Assembly: GCA_005408345.1 (NCBI GenBank) | Contig: SEMN01000124.1 | Coordinates: 806,001-870,000, forward strand | Origin: Macquaria australasica | Taxonomy: Eukaryota; Chordata; Actinopteri; Centrarchiformes; Percichthyidae | Reading direction: 5' to 3' | DNA length: 64,000 bases | Shown here: positions 1 to 13,302 of the stretch, in pieces | Layout: every line of letters starts with the position of its first letter | Numbering within the stretch: the stretch's first letter is position 1 | The notes under the pieces: model-generated | Told to the model about the DNA's origin: nothing | The model's database searches: none | What the model saw: the letters and a program-made list of their open reading frames with translations, nothing else | Translations under genes and position numbers: made by a program

Positions 1-3000
1 ACGTATTCATCTTAAGAGCTTGATGAATAGCATTTACAGGCCATCCATTACTCTTGAATGTGTTCACTACACACTATATCATTGGATTGGCACACACACA
101 TACACGGACTCACACTCGGAGGAATAATTTTGTGCACTTGGTCGCTATGTCCAGTGAAATACAGCCCAGCATTAGTCCTAATCAGAGGCCAGGTAAGCAG
201 GCCACTTAATCAGACCTATCACCTGGAGAACACACACAGAGAGGGATAGATGGAGCGTGCGTGCATGTGTGGGTGTGTGTGCGGGCAGTTAATCAACTCA
301 TCAGCAGGAATAAACACATACAAACCACCTGACTCCATTCTGGGTATTGATTTATACCTCTTTCTGTGTTTGCCAGTGCCTTTCTCTCTCTCTTCAGTAA
401 CATACAGATGATGTACATACTGAGAACTCAAGCATACTTGACCTCTACATGGGGGACATCCTGTTGTACTCTGAGTGTGTGCGTGGACGCTCGGTCAGTG
501 GTGGCCTGGCTGTGATCAGGATTGGAGTGGGATTCGCCACATGCCACCAATCACCCACATCAGACTTGAGCTCCCGCTGACCATATTGAACACTTGATTA
601 GCTGATTTTAGTGCTATTTTTCACCCAAGATTGCCTGATTTATTCAAACATCAGCGCAAAGGCTCAGCAGCAACCCTCCTACATTCCCCTGGTCAGAGGG
701 ACCAAAGCTTCATGCATTTCTTCGAAGCAATACATGCAACGTCTGGACAGCCTATTTGCTGAGATGACTGTGAGCTCATAAACAAACCAACAACCTGTTT
801 TAGCCAGCCGCTGTCTTTTTTTGTTGTTGATTGCCGCAGGCTGTCACCTCTGGCACCCCGCTCATGTGCCAGTACATTTAGATAATAAAAAAGACCAATA
901 AAACCCAGGGGTTTGATTGGGTGTCTCCCCTTAGCCCAGCAGAGCGGACGACTAAATCAGGGGTCCTTCTCTCCATTTCATTTAGCTGATAAGATTTATG
1001 GTAATGAAGGGGTCCTATTAACCTTTGGGGTTCCACTGCTGTCCTTCAGATTGAGGGTGGCTGAGAGTGCTTACCGATCGGGTTTTGAGGCGGAGGCAGC
1101 TAACATGTCTTCTATAAGCAATGTCACATCATCGCAAATGCACCCTCTGGAGTGCACGCACACACACACACACACACACAGCTCACACACACATACACAA
1201 CGGAGACTTTCCAAAAGCAGCTCAGCCCTTAAAGAGAGTTGAATGCATGTTTAATCTCCCTCCTCTCTTTCTCTTCTCGGCATTTCCCCCTTTCTTTATC
1301 CCCTCTATCCTTCCTGCTCTCCATACTTCTCTCGGCAGGAGCGCTCTGTTCTGAAATTAATCTGTTGTACTCCACCACCTCTTCTCCCTCTCATTCCCTT
1401 GTGCAATCTCTCTTACTCTGCCTTTCTTTTATAAGTGCATAGTCCCACTCTTTTTCTCATTGCTTGTGAAAGCAAGTGCCAGGATATTAAAAATACTCCA
1501 GAGTTTAAAAGAAATAACATATGATTGATTTTAAAACTTAAAAAAACAGATTCCAATAGATTTGTTTTCTGTCTAAATTAAAATTTTACACCTGCAGTGT
1601 GTTGCTAATTACTGCTTTTTACCTGCATCTATCCATAGTAACAATATTCAGTGGTTGTCTGTAAATATTAGGGGGCAAAGAGAAAGGGGGGATGACAGAG
1701 GGAGGCGTAAACCCCTCCTTCTTCTGTACAAGGGCTGCACCCCTCTGTCCCTTTGTCTGCTTGTAAAGGGGACGAGGGAGGAGGCACAGGGCGGGGGGTG
1801 CTGAAGGAGTGACTAAGTGACCTCTCTCTCCCCTTTCTTTTGACGCTCTCATGTTCTGTCCATTTTGTCGTGGACGTCCCTCTCCCTCCCTCCTCTTTCA
1901 TCCTCTTTCGTTCCCCTTTTTTTCAGCCTGGTTAAGTCGCCATGGCTGTTGGCCTCATATGTCCTGTCCTCTCGCTCTCCCCCTCTCTCTCTCTCTCTGC
2001 CCGCATCTTCGGCTGCAGCAGCCTGGTTGCCAAAGTGTGTGTAGGACACATTAAGGCCCATAAAAGCCTAGTCTGCGGTCACACTCTTAACCACCAGTCA
2101 GAGGTAGTGTACAAAAGTGACTTTAAATGAGTCTGTGATTACCCTGGAACATGGAGAGATAGTGAAGTGGCCAAGAGAGTGTGAGACAAGGCCGGAGCAT
2201 CAGAAAGAGGGGAAGAAAGAGCGGCTCTTGGGTTTTTCTTGAGTCTCTTAAGGAAAATTGAACCGAAACGAATATTTGTTTCTCCCACAGCTAAGAGCTA
2301 AAAAGGCTACCTGAGTGGAACAAGTGATGAAAAGTTTCCTGCCGCCCACCCCCCTTCATCACAACCTGCTCGCCCCTCCCCTCCCTGTCACCCCTCTTCC
2401 TAATTGGCCACATGCTGCCTTGAGTGACAAGTGTAATCATCAGTCAAATTATGATGGGGGGAGGAGGTGGAGGCCAGGGGAGGTGGAGGAAGAGAGGAAC
2501 AGCAGAAGATGGTGGTGGGGGGTGGGGGTTAAAAGGAAGTGCTTTGATCAGAGATAGAGAGGGGGTGAGCGGGCAAACAGACAGAGGACATGGAAACCTG
2601 CTGTCCACACACCTGCTGCTTCATAGATGGGCAACATTAGCACCCTCAGGCCTCAGTGTACTATAGAGCATCACAGACAAGCTTCCTAACAGCCCTCTGT
2701 AACCACAGTTAATGGGGAAAAACGTGTATTGATTGTCGTTACAATGTAAATAGTTTTGAACTTGGACTTTTCCTCTGCTTTTCATTTCAACCCGAATAGC
2801 AGCAAAGCTCCTTTGCTGTCATTACAATTGCAACACAGACTAGAACAATGAAATCACTGGGTGTGGTAGCAGCACAGTCTTTGATTCTCACTTGGGCACA
2901 CCAGGCCAGATCCGTGTTATATTTGGATGTACTTTGTTAGCGAGAGCAGATGTTAGCTCTCCAGCCAGCTAACGAGGTTTACAGTAATTAGGAGTGCTGA

Positions 3001-5180
3001 TGAAGCGCATTGATTCTCCGGCTGTGGCGGCCCTCTCATTAGCGGCTAGCTAGCTAGCGCTGCAGCAGGCGCTCCAGTCACATCCTATTAGGCGGCTCAA
3101 TGTACACTCTGAATTAGGAGCGGGAGATTAAGTGGAGATGAAAACTGTCTGCGTACACACACAGATAAAGGCACACACACATGCTTGCACAGGCATACAC
3201 ACACACACAGACACACATAAATTCAAACTGTTTTTAAAAAGACCAGCAAAGTTCACATGCACTCCCTGTTATAATGAGGTTAGTAGAAGAAAATCCCTCT
3301 TTTGGCACTAACCAAACATTTACTAAGATACTAATTGGAGCCGGTGTTGCACTGAACATGAAGCATCCCTCAAACATATGCATGTGGCAAGTTCCAAGTT
3401 TTAATAATAAAATAGGCTTATCAGTGAGAGTGCTTATCGAAGAAAAGGACAAATGTAACAAAGAGGAGGGGAACAGAATTACAGTTTGTTCATGTGTGTA
3501 AGCATGAATCTCCCAGTGTCTAATCCAGGTGGTGGAATATTTCCCTGTGTTTCCTACAAACAAGAAAACAAAAAGACAACCTTGAAAATCCCCCATTTTT
3601 TCCTTCTGTTCTTCTCCTCGCTATTCATCAATACTCTCTACATGCTCCTCTCCTCTCTCTCCTCTCTCTCCCTCGTCTTTTGTGTGATGGAGTGATTATT
3701 GAGGACGTGGCTCCTGTGTTTAACGCTGGTTGATGAAGTCTGCCTTTGTCTGTCTACGCTAACCTGTCGCAAACGGGACACCGCTTATAGCAAAATCAAT
3801 ACACAGAGAAGAAGAGAGAGGGGCCTGGCAAGGGAGGTAGAGAAAAGAGAGAAGAGGGAGGGAGGGGGTGGATGGGGCGCTCGAAGGTAGATGAATGCAA
3901 CGAGACAGAGGAGCGAGAGCGAGGATAGAGCAGGAAGTCATTGGAAAGAAAAAAGAAGAGAGTGAGATGGAAGGAAATTTAAATACTTGACTCCACTGCT
4001 GCTGAAATGGTTAATGGCTGGTGTCAATCATAGTGCCTGTGTGTGTGTGTAAATCAGGGCATTTATATGTATATGTTTGTCTTGCCTGTACGTGGCCTTG
4101 ACCGAGGGGCGGTTGTATCATTTGTGGTGTGTGTGTGCATGTGATTGTTTAAGTGCGTGTACACCAGCAGGATGGGACAGCCCCTATCTGTGTGTGTGTG
4201 ACAACCGGTGTGTGTGTGTGTATGAGCTTCGTTTGCTTCCACTCCCCAGAGTTGAAGCCAGTGTGAAGAGGAGAGGGGAGCGACAGAGGGACGAGGAGAC
4301 GGACGGAGGAGGAGAGAAGCATAGGATGGGGAGAAGGAAAGGTGGGGTTGTGTGTGTGTGTGTGTGTGGGGGGGGGGGTGGGCAGTTGTGTGAGAGAGGC
4401 ACAGCTGGGAAATGAGAAATGCAACCCCCCTCCCCGTATACCACCTTACACTCACACATACAGCACACACTCACACACACACACAATCCCCATCTCTTTA
4501 TCCTCCCCTCAGGAAAGAAGGGGTGGAGGTGGAGGTGGAGGGGGGTGAAGGGAAGGGTGAGGCGGGGGGGGGGGGGGATAGGAAGAGATGGAGAAGGGGA
4601 CAGATAGGGGCATTAAAATTCATGGCCTTTTTTTATTTTCCCTGCTGAAAATCAATAGTGTTTACTATGAATGAGTGGAACAGTGGACAACAGTGGTGCC
4701 GGGGGGACAGAGAGAGACAGAGAGGAGGAGGAGGAGGAGGAAGAAGAGGAGCTGGAAGAAAAGTAAGAGAGGGAGGGAGGGAGAGGTAAAGAGGAGGAGG
4801 GGTGACTTTATTGTGATAGGCAGAAGCACCAGAGGCCAAGGTTAAAGACCAGCAGGGGCAGAGAGACAGAGAGAGATAGAAGCACTAAGTAAATTCAGTT
4901 GTCTTCTAAAACAGACATACTACCCTGTAAATGCGTATTTACTATTGGCTATCATAAGAATGTAATGTAAAGTAAATCAGAATCTGCCCGACTGTAATGT
5001 TCCCTGCTGCAATATCAACTGTTCAACTGTCTTTACTTTTCTAACTTCCCATTCCTCATTCCTCGCTTCAGCTGACTCTACCTTTCAAAAAATGTGTGTG
5101 TGTGTTAATTGGCAGCCCACAAACACCACAGACATGGCCTCTCGCAAACAAACAGCAGACCCGTGCACATGCACACACAT

Positions 5181-5219
<39 letters not shown>

Positions 5220-6916
5220 CCAGACCAGTTCACTCTGAGCTGTTCAGCAACCCTGACCCTGTTTCCTGCTGCTGAAAGCCTAGAAGTTCAGGATGGCTTA
5301 CCAGTGTTTTGATTAAGCACTGCCTGTGTGTCTCACACCACTTGATCAAAGAAGAAAAACTGGGTTTTTTTTTGTTACTGGATGTGGCCCCTACATGTTT
5401 CATAGCAATCAAAGCTTTTAAAAATGTTATGTCGTTTTTCTGCCAGCAAAATTCTGTCACTTAATAGAAAATAGATCATTTAAGGTTGCCAAACGCTACT
5501 TCTAAATTACAGAAAAGTTTTGTTTTGTCTCTTCTTTTCTTTTTTCTTCCCGAGACAAAATTGGCTGTATTTTCTTCTTGCAGTATTTCTTTCTTTTCTA
5601 CATGTATAGTATCAGATTCTCACCATGGAGTCTGTGTCTTCAGGTTGTTTTGTGTTCAGCTGTGGTGGACTGCATGAGTGTGTGTGCATGGCTATCTTGT
5701 GCGTATAAGCACCCTGTCATTGTGCACACACACTGGTGTGTTCCTGCATTGTTGGTCATGTGGAAGTGTGTGTGTGTGTGTGTGAGTGAGCTGTGCAGGG
5801 GGTGATATATATTCAGGCAGCTCATGCATTATGGAGAGTGCAGGTGAGAGCGTCTAAATGTGAACTGCTGGTATGTGTAGGGTTCAGGGCCAATCTCACC
5901 GAAGCCTTTTGTATTCGCATAGCATCTCCATTTCAAATCGGCCTGTCAAAAGCCAGCAGCATGTTTTATGCAGCAACTGATATTGATCACATATTATGCA
6001 TACATACCAAATCTATATTGCATACCAAATCTAGGCCTTTGATATGTATATGATACTGCTTTGCGAATATGCTGAATGCAGAATCTAGGTGTTTGTTATG
6101 TGCATAAACTCTGCAACACGTTGGGGATGCAAAATATATTTTTGTTTTTCTTGCAGCTGCGGTTATTTGATGTGGCGATAGTATGCATTAATGTTGATCA
6201 GGCGTTAAGGCTGGGAGCTGAGAATGACTTGTTTACTGGTCAAAGGAGAGGACAGAGGCAGGCAAAGTGCATCCATTCAGCTGCTGTGTGTGTGTGCGTG
6301 TGTGGACACTGCATCATCTGCAGGGACGAGGAGAGTTTGCCGAGGTCAGAATGGCACGGCGGTTCTTTCCTGTGGGCTTCGGCGTGTGTGTTCATTACTC
6401 CGACGCCTCAAAAGACCAAAGTGGGTGTTGTGTGCTAACTTCAATTTCTCAATCCACTTACCGAGCTTCTAGCTTCTTGGTTGAAATGACCTCCAAGCAC
6501 CCATATACATTAACGGCCAACATTTCACTATACCAGCTTCTCAACTTGTTTTTCCATCAATAGTTCTCCATGTGTTAAAGCAGAGACCCGAGGCTATCTC
6601 AGCCTCTTTGTCATGTGCCGAGTTTTTACCATCACACTGCATCGGTGCTGCACTAAATCTCCCTTCTCTAAATGACTGGAGTGGATGAGAGGTCACAGTA
6701 TATGGGGGAGGAGGACAATGCAGGCTTTAGCTGTGATGGAGCTTGCTTTTTCACCCTTTATGAGCAGAGGTGGCCCATTTGCTGAATGGGACATGAGGAA
6801 GGTGAACGCATGACTTTTCTTTTTATCTCTCCCAATTTTCTTACTGAGGATCAATTCAGTGTTTCATTAGCTATCTGTCTTGTACCTCTTGAATTTTTTT
6901 TCCAACCATTTTGTCC

Positions 6917-6966
<50 letters not shown>

Positions 6967-8146
6967 ACTCTGTTCCCTTAGCGACCGTTTCCAAGGTGCC
7001 CATTCCCAAGGGCTGGAGGAGGGGTCCAGTGATGTCATGCATGCATAACTCTACACCTGTAATCCCTGTCCAGTTCTCCCTTCCTCTCTGTCTTTGTCAC
7101 ATGTTTCTTTCCTTACGGCTTCCTCCTCATTTGCTGTTGGGTTTTTTTATTTTTTCATTTTTTTATACCCTACTAGGTTTTTTTTTTCATCTCTTTCACC
7201 GCATCTCAAATGCTTTTGTACACTTCCCCCCTATCTTTTTGTTCCTTCCTCTGTAGCTTTATTACACATCTGAAACTGTGTTTCCACCTTCTTCCCACTA
7301 GAATAAAATTCACTTTTGATTTAGGAATCGCTTTGGTTTGTTCCAGGTTTTGATTTAAACTTGTAGTAATGTGGTTTCTTTTAACAGTATGGAACAGTGA
7401 CGCTTGTCTTTTCACTAGCTGTTAAGAGACAGACAGTTGAGCTGCCCTCTGTCCACAGTGTACATGACTCTCTACATCTGCTCCATGTTTAAAAGGTCAT
7501 TTGTCAAACCTGACATTTTCTGCCCTTACCAAAGGTTTCCTCAATATCCAGCCCGGCTCCCCCATTCAGGGTTTATGTTTTTTTATCTATTTGTTTGCTT
7601 TTGTATAAACCTTTTCTGACAATACGTTGCTCTTCGGTGTCAAAATATATCAGGAGAGTAGGAGGGTGAATTCTATCATCTTGTAATGTTCAATAAACTA
7701 AGGAATGACAGATGCGGTCCCCCATGTTGGTGTGTGTGTGTGTTTGTAGTGTGGGTCTGGGTTGCCTGGGTAATGGGGCCAAGGATTCCACGAAATGTAA
7801 GTTGCAACCGGAAGTGTAGTGAGTGGATACTAGTTGCACACACACTCAATGGGGTCTGATTGGGGATTAATGCGCGTGCATGTGTGTGCGTGTGCATGTG
7901 TGTATGCCAGCAGGATGTTTTTACTCAGCACAGGTTGTCACTCTCCTGTTTCCCCCCGTGTGCCTTTTGTTCCACCCCTATTCCACCATTTTGGTTTTTA
8001 TCCCAGACAAAAAGAGGCCCCACAGCAAGGCCCCCTACCTGAACACCGCCTCCCTCCTGATATTTTTCAAAGCTCCCCCTCCGACACACACTCTCCCCCT
8101 CTCTCATCTCTAATCCTTTCTCTCTTCACCTCTCTCTCTTTATCAA
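1..8146. other. Non-coding 5' region, microsatellite-rich
   Basis: No gene recognised. It holds CA/GT tracts (near 1159, 4349 and 5183), purine-rich stretches (1680-1850, 2450-2580, 3800-3900, 4690-4800), a (CT)n tract at 6919-6963, and complex islands at about 820-1090 and 2900-3130. Open frames here are low-complexity. Confidence 0.7.
2900..3130. promoter_or_regulatory. Complex island, possible conserved non-coding element
   Basis: High-complexity sequence between microsatellite-rich flanks, with TAATTA-type homeodomain motifs (CAGTAATTAGG, GAATTAGG, CATTAGC) and a GCTAGCTAGCTAGC palindrome at 3046-3059. Conservation cannot be tested here. Confidence 0.25.
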
Positions 8147-8215
8147 ATTCAAATTAGCGTTATTGGCATGACCACAATGAAGCACAGTATTACCAAAGCA
8201 TGTTGTACAAGGTTT
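8147..8215 (+). repeat. Interspersed repeat fragment (AAATTCAAATT...TTATTGGCATGA)
   Basis: Matches a common teleost repeat I recall by its TTCAAATTAG and TTATTGGCATGAC words. A reverse-complement fragment with the same words is at 44376-44408. Confidence 0.55.
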
Positions 8216-9462
8216 ACTATCTAAGTATAATAAATCACAAAGTAAGAAAAACAACAACAAATACTATGCTATATATAGTATACTATACACTATAAAACAC
8301 ACTATACAGCACACACTACATAATACTGCACTATACAACTACATTATTATGTAGTGTACTATACTGAAAGAAAAGCAAATTATCGCAAACAAATCATTTA
8401 AACATTTAAAAAATAATATATATGATAAGATATAGCAATAGGAGAAAATAGATCAAATCAAAACAAAGAGGTTTCATTGTTGTTTTGCTTACCTTCTCTT
8501 TTTTTTCCCCCAAGTAAATATTGACTTTTTTTTGGACGGGGGTCTGAACCTTTGGTATTTTGGAAACCCTTGAAGTTTTATTTTGGTGAAGAATGTGGTT
8601 ATCGTGTCTGTGTAGTACAGGCTGCAGCATAGCAGGACGTCTTGTCTGAATTGTCTCTATTAAGCCCTCAGGAATAGCGTGGGACTGTTTCAGCATATAG
8701 TGGCCACACTCTGTATTGTAGGTCACATGACACAAACTGGCCCAAAAATATGTTTTCTCATTCACAATTGGATAAATATACATACTCAATATTTCCATGC
8801 CATTCATGTGTGCAGGGAGCCAACAGGAAGTCAGCCAACACAGTCTGAGGAGGTCTCGAACATGCGTGCTCTTAAAGGACGCTACCGCACATCCTCTGTG
8901 GAGCCAAAAACGGGGAAGCTCAAGGAAGCCTGAAAAACGTTTTCGGCATATGTGCCACATGAGAAACTTACTTTGGAATAAATGGTGCACCAGCTTGGAC
9001 ACGGTATCCAGTTCTCTTAATACATCCATGGTCTCTAACTTTTGTTGTTGTCAGTTTTCTCTGGGTTGCCAGGTTTGTCTGTGTCCATCAGTCTCAGTGG
9101 TCAGCTTGTGGTCACTCACTGTATATTTAGTTAATGTCTTTTTCACTCTCTCTCCCTCTGTCACTGCTTAGCTGTGTGCTGTGGTGATGGGAGGGCTCTG
9201 GTGGGCCTGTTGAATGAACTCTGTGGTTGTGCTGACAAATCACTGATAAAGAGTAATGACATCAACAATGTAATGTATCTCCTTGTGCTTTCATTGACTC
9301 ACCCTGTCTCCCCCCAACTCCCCTCTTACCGTTTACGCCACCTTGGGTCTTTGACTTCGCTTTGCACCATAAACTACGTTTCTATGTCTTTATGTTTGTC
9401 ATTATATGTATCTTTTATCTCTGTCGTTTGTTTCTCTCTATTGCTCTGTCTATCCTCTAACT

Positions 9463-9467
<5 letters not shown>

Positions 9468-9507
<40 letters not shown>

Positions 9508-9530
9508 CCTCCCTCCCTCCCTCTCTCTCT
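9468..9530. repeat. (CT)n/(CCCT)n tract
   Basis: About 34 bp of CT repeats, then CCCT units, then CT again. Confidence 0.95.
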
Positions 9531-9696
9531 ATTGATCCAGTCATAGTTTTCTCAGTCTTCACAGTACTGGGCCGCTCTAATCAATACAGATAATTGTCTG
9601 CTCTCTCTTGATGCCAAACATAGTCTCCCTTCTCCCCTCTCCCTCCCTCTCTCCCTTTTTATCAATGAACCCCAGTCTTCCCTCACCCCTCCAGAT

Positions 9697-9891
9697 GGGG
9701 ATTCCCCCTCCCCTAATGACGGGAGATAACCTGCTTTCTTTACCGATTTTTCCCACCCGCCCTCCCCCACACACATCCCTGCCTCGCCCGCTACCTCCCT
9801 TTCCTCCCTCGTTCATCGATTACCGTGAGAGTCGGGGCCCGGCCCACCCGCCCTACAGATGTAAACACACACAGCGCTCGTGTTGTGGTTT
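9697..9891. promoter_or_regulatory. Candidate element with NF-kappaB and RUNX sites
   Basis: GGGGATTCCCC at 9697-9707 fits the kappaB consensus for p50/p52-type dimers, and TGTGGTTT at 9884-9891 fits RUNX. The 9760-9960 stretch is richer in CG and more complex than its surroundings. Confidence 0.35.
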
Positions 9892-10261
9892 AGTTGCCGT
9901 TCGACCGCTCCTCATGTGCGGGCCTTTTGGTTAATCAGTGGGATCCAGTGGTTTTCGCCTGGTTTCTATGATGACTGGGACCCGTGATTGTCAGGAGGAT
10001 GACGTTATACATTCACCATCTGGCCTGTGGCCTGTCATCTCCAAAATATGATCTCTCATCACTCTCATTTCTGTTGTCATGGCAGACATCCCTGACCAGT
10101 GGAAGGCCCCAATCCATATTCTAATTGATCAATTTTTTTCCATGCAGATTTCATATGGTGTTGATGGAAGCATGGCCCCGCCAAAAGTTGCTGTCACTAC
10201 AGTTTGTATTATTGACAAGTAAAATGAAAGGAATTGGAGCCTTTAATAAAGCAGTCAAATC

Positions 10262-10495
10262 GAGTCTGTTTTATTTATATAGCCCATAATCAGAAATGTG
10301 TCTCAGAGGGCTGTAAAATCTGTGCAACATTCGACACCCTGTTTCCTTAGACCCTTGATTCGGCTAAGGAAAACCTTCTTTAATAGAACAAATAAAGGAA
10401 AAACCTCAGGAAGAGCAACAGAGGAGGGACCCCTTTTCTAGGATGGACAGACATGCAATAAGTCTTGTATATACAGAGTAAACAAAAGTAGCAGT
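10262..10495 (+). repeat. Interspersed teleost repeat
   Basis: Recognised by the words GTTTTATTTATATAGCCCA, AGAAATGTGTCTCAGAGGGC, CAGGAAGAGCAACAGAGGAG and GGACAGACATGCAATA, in the order I recall for a very common fish repeat. Class not determined. Confidence 0.65.
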
Positions 10496-11636
10496 ATTAG
10501 AATTACAATATGGAGAAACTGAATGACAATATTAAGTAAATAAAGTACCTAACATTAAGTAAACATTAAGTGTAATAAGTGAAAGAGTTTCAAGAAAAAT
10601 GTGAAAGAGTGAAGACTGGAGCGAACAAGCGAATGTACACAGTTGGACCCAGTGCAGCATTCATATTCTGTTTCTACATATGAAATTCTGCGTGTTTAAT
10701 AATGCATCTACCCATCCAGCCAGCCAACAAGGCAGGTTATAGGCCTGCAGGTTATTGTACTGTGTGTGTGTGTGTGTGTGTGTGTGCATGCAGGTGTGTG
10801 CACGCCTGTTTGTATTCTTCCATGAATCAGACGTGTAGCATCCAGCAGAAGTCTCTGATGTATACTCTATCGCTGAACTCAATCTGAAGCTGCACGTAAA
10901 CCACACAAGCAATATCAATGACAATATATATACAGTATATGTATCCAATGTTTACACAAATATCTCATATCCACTCACATCTGCTGCAACTGATAGCTGA
11001 GGCAATGCCGTGTTTCTGTTTGGTCTTTACTACAAGAGGAGTAAGCTAGATGGAGTCGGAAAAGGGAAGAAACTGTTTCAATCATGATGTGGGTCAAAAG
11101 TAAAATGATTTGCTGTAATATGGGAAAACAAGATAGCTAGAGCAAATCATTTGTATTTGAATTGTAATGTAGTGTATCGGAGTCTTATGAATATGTTTGT
11201 GCGTTGGCGAGTTATCTGTATGATTGCATGTGAATGTGCGTGTGTTTGTTTATGAGCAGGCCGGCGTGTGCACATGCATGTGCACGCCTGAGACAAATAG
11301 AGAGAGTCTGGAGGCTAGGCTCAGGTTTACACGTGTGTGATCAGACTAAGCAGGGCTTAAAAGGGCCAGCAGTTGGATGGAGAGGAGAAAAGAAGGGTGG
11401 AGGGAGGTGAAGCAGGGGGGTTATATTGTCCTGGAGGAGGTTTTCGGGGGGTGGTTTGTGGTCGGACGGGAGACAGCAGGGATCCTCCTCGCCCCCTGGG
11501 AGTTGAACCTACAACCCCCTAACCTTCCTCTAGCCCTCTGGTCATGGACTTGAACCCTGTAACCCCCTGATGGACAATCTGTTCTTCTCCCCAGCCTCAC
11601 TGCAGTGCTGTGCATGCCATTAACAGATAAATAGGC

Positions 11637-11639
<3 letters not shown>

Positions 11640-11689
<50 letters not shown>
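11640..11689. repeat. (GT)25 microsatellite
   Basis: Uninterrupted dinucleotide tract. Confidence 0.97.
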
Positions 11690-11691
<2 letters not shown>

Positions 11692-13243
11692 ACATGGACA
11701 CTTCCATGTATGAGTCGAGTGTTTGGTCAGTTGGCCATGGCTTTGATGTTGGGTCTTGCCCCCTTTTTATGTAATGCTTGTCAAACAGAAGAGGTGAAAA
11801 AAGAAACCTGAAGCGCAGTGATTTGTTATTTTACCTCCCTGATTTTTACCTCCTCTTTGTTGAGATTTCTGTTTTGCAAGCCGGCGTGACAGGTGATTTT
11901 GTATTTTATTTTGCACTCACTGAAATAGTTCAATAGAGTATTCAGTGTGAGCCGCATGGGCTCTTTGTGGATCCCAGCTCTCATAGGGTCCCTCTAACGA
12001 GAACAGAAGCAGAGAGATTTATGCATGCTCGGACCCGGCTCATTCTTCACCTGTCAACAAAATCATTCTCACCTCGGAAAAAAATGGAGATACAGTATAG
12101 GGAGGAGGACAGGGCGGGGGACAGTTAGTGAGAGGGGGAAAGAGATGGAAAGATGAGGAAGAAAAGAAGAGGACGGGGGCTGATATATTCTTCTTATCCG
12201 TTTTTTTGCTCTCCTTTATTTCTTTATTTCTTCCCTTGTTTGTGTTTGTGGGCTCTGCTTATCAGATCTCAGCTCCATTCAGGGCCTCAGTCAGGGGAAG
12301 AAGCCAGACACCTCCATCTCTCTCCCTCATTCTCGTGCTCTCCCTCTCCTAACCTTTGAGAATAAGAGCCTTGAATTTGAATTTCAGAGCGAGCTAGCGA
12401 GCGAGAGAAGGGTTTGGAAGGAGGGGGGGGTGAGCAGGCGAGGAGGGGAGGCTTGGGGAGGGGGGGGGGGTTGTTGGAGCCACGGTCGTTGAGAAAGGGC
12501 CTGCTCAGCGCGTCCCCCGGCCTCCCCCCTTAGAGGGGCCCCGATCGATACAAACTCGGAGCAATAAAGCTTTCCCCCTGTCATCTCTGCAGAATACAAA
12601 GCAGAATAGAGAGAGGGAGAGAGAAAGAGAGGGAGAGAGAGAAAAAGAGAGAGAGAGGTGAAAAGCTGTTCCGCTAGCCAGACCAATTTCCTAACCCCCC
12701 TCCTCCTCGCTCTCTTCACCACCACCTCCCCAACACACCATCACCACCACCTCTATCACCCCCTTTCCTTGCCTCCTTCTTTTTATCTATCTTTCACCTC
12801 TTTCCCCAAATGCACAATATATCCCCCTGACTGTATAGCTGAGCAGCTATCTCTCCATAATAAATACTGCATGAATAAAGTATACAATAGATTCCCCATT
12901 TCCCCAACTATCAGAGAGAAAGGTAGAAAGGGGGAGATGAGGGAGGAAAAGTGGCAAAAATGCTGGTGGGGGGGGGGGGGGGGGTAGGATGGAAGTAGGA
13001 TGGACATGGAAAGAGGGAAGGACGGATAGTTAGGAAGGAAAAGTGGAGGGGGGGGGAGGAAAGGAGGGTGGACAGGAAAGATGGATGGGAAGGAAGAGGA
13101 GGAATGGAGGAAGGATGGGGGGAATGGAATTGGACACAGTGAAGGACACACACATGCGCGCACAAAACAGACAAAAGACAGTGTGTGTGTGTGTCTCTAC
13201 ATCTCTACATGCTGTGTTGATTGTGAAACTGCAGATGTGCATG

Positions 13244-13248
<5 letters not shown>

Positions 13249-13296
<48 letters not shown>
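13249..13296. repeat. (GT)24 microsatellite
   Basis: Uninterrupted dinucleotide tract ending in GAGAGAG. Confidence 0.97.

Positions 13297-13302
<6 letters not shown>

Larger units (their letters stand above)
8216..10261. other. Non-coding stretch
   Basis: Contains a TA-rich, partly self-complementary patch (8261-8360), a 207-codon minus-strand open frame at 8406-9029 with no recognisable domain, the CT/CCCT tract at 9468-9530, and the candidate element at 9697-9891. No gene supported. Confidence 0.6.

Noticed and set aside
5170..5220. Regular CA arrays considered as CRISPR or satellite
   Set aside because: Simple dinucleotide repeats without spacers in a vertebrate genome.
6786..7256. 156-codon plus-strand open frame
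   Set aside because: Made of (CT)n-derived Leu/Ser and T-rich sequence.
8406..9029. 207-codon minus-strand open frame, the longest non-exonic frame with mixed composition
   Set aside because: No recognisable domain, runs into TA-rich and T-run sequence, no splice context, and adjoins an interspersed repeat.
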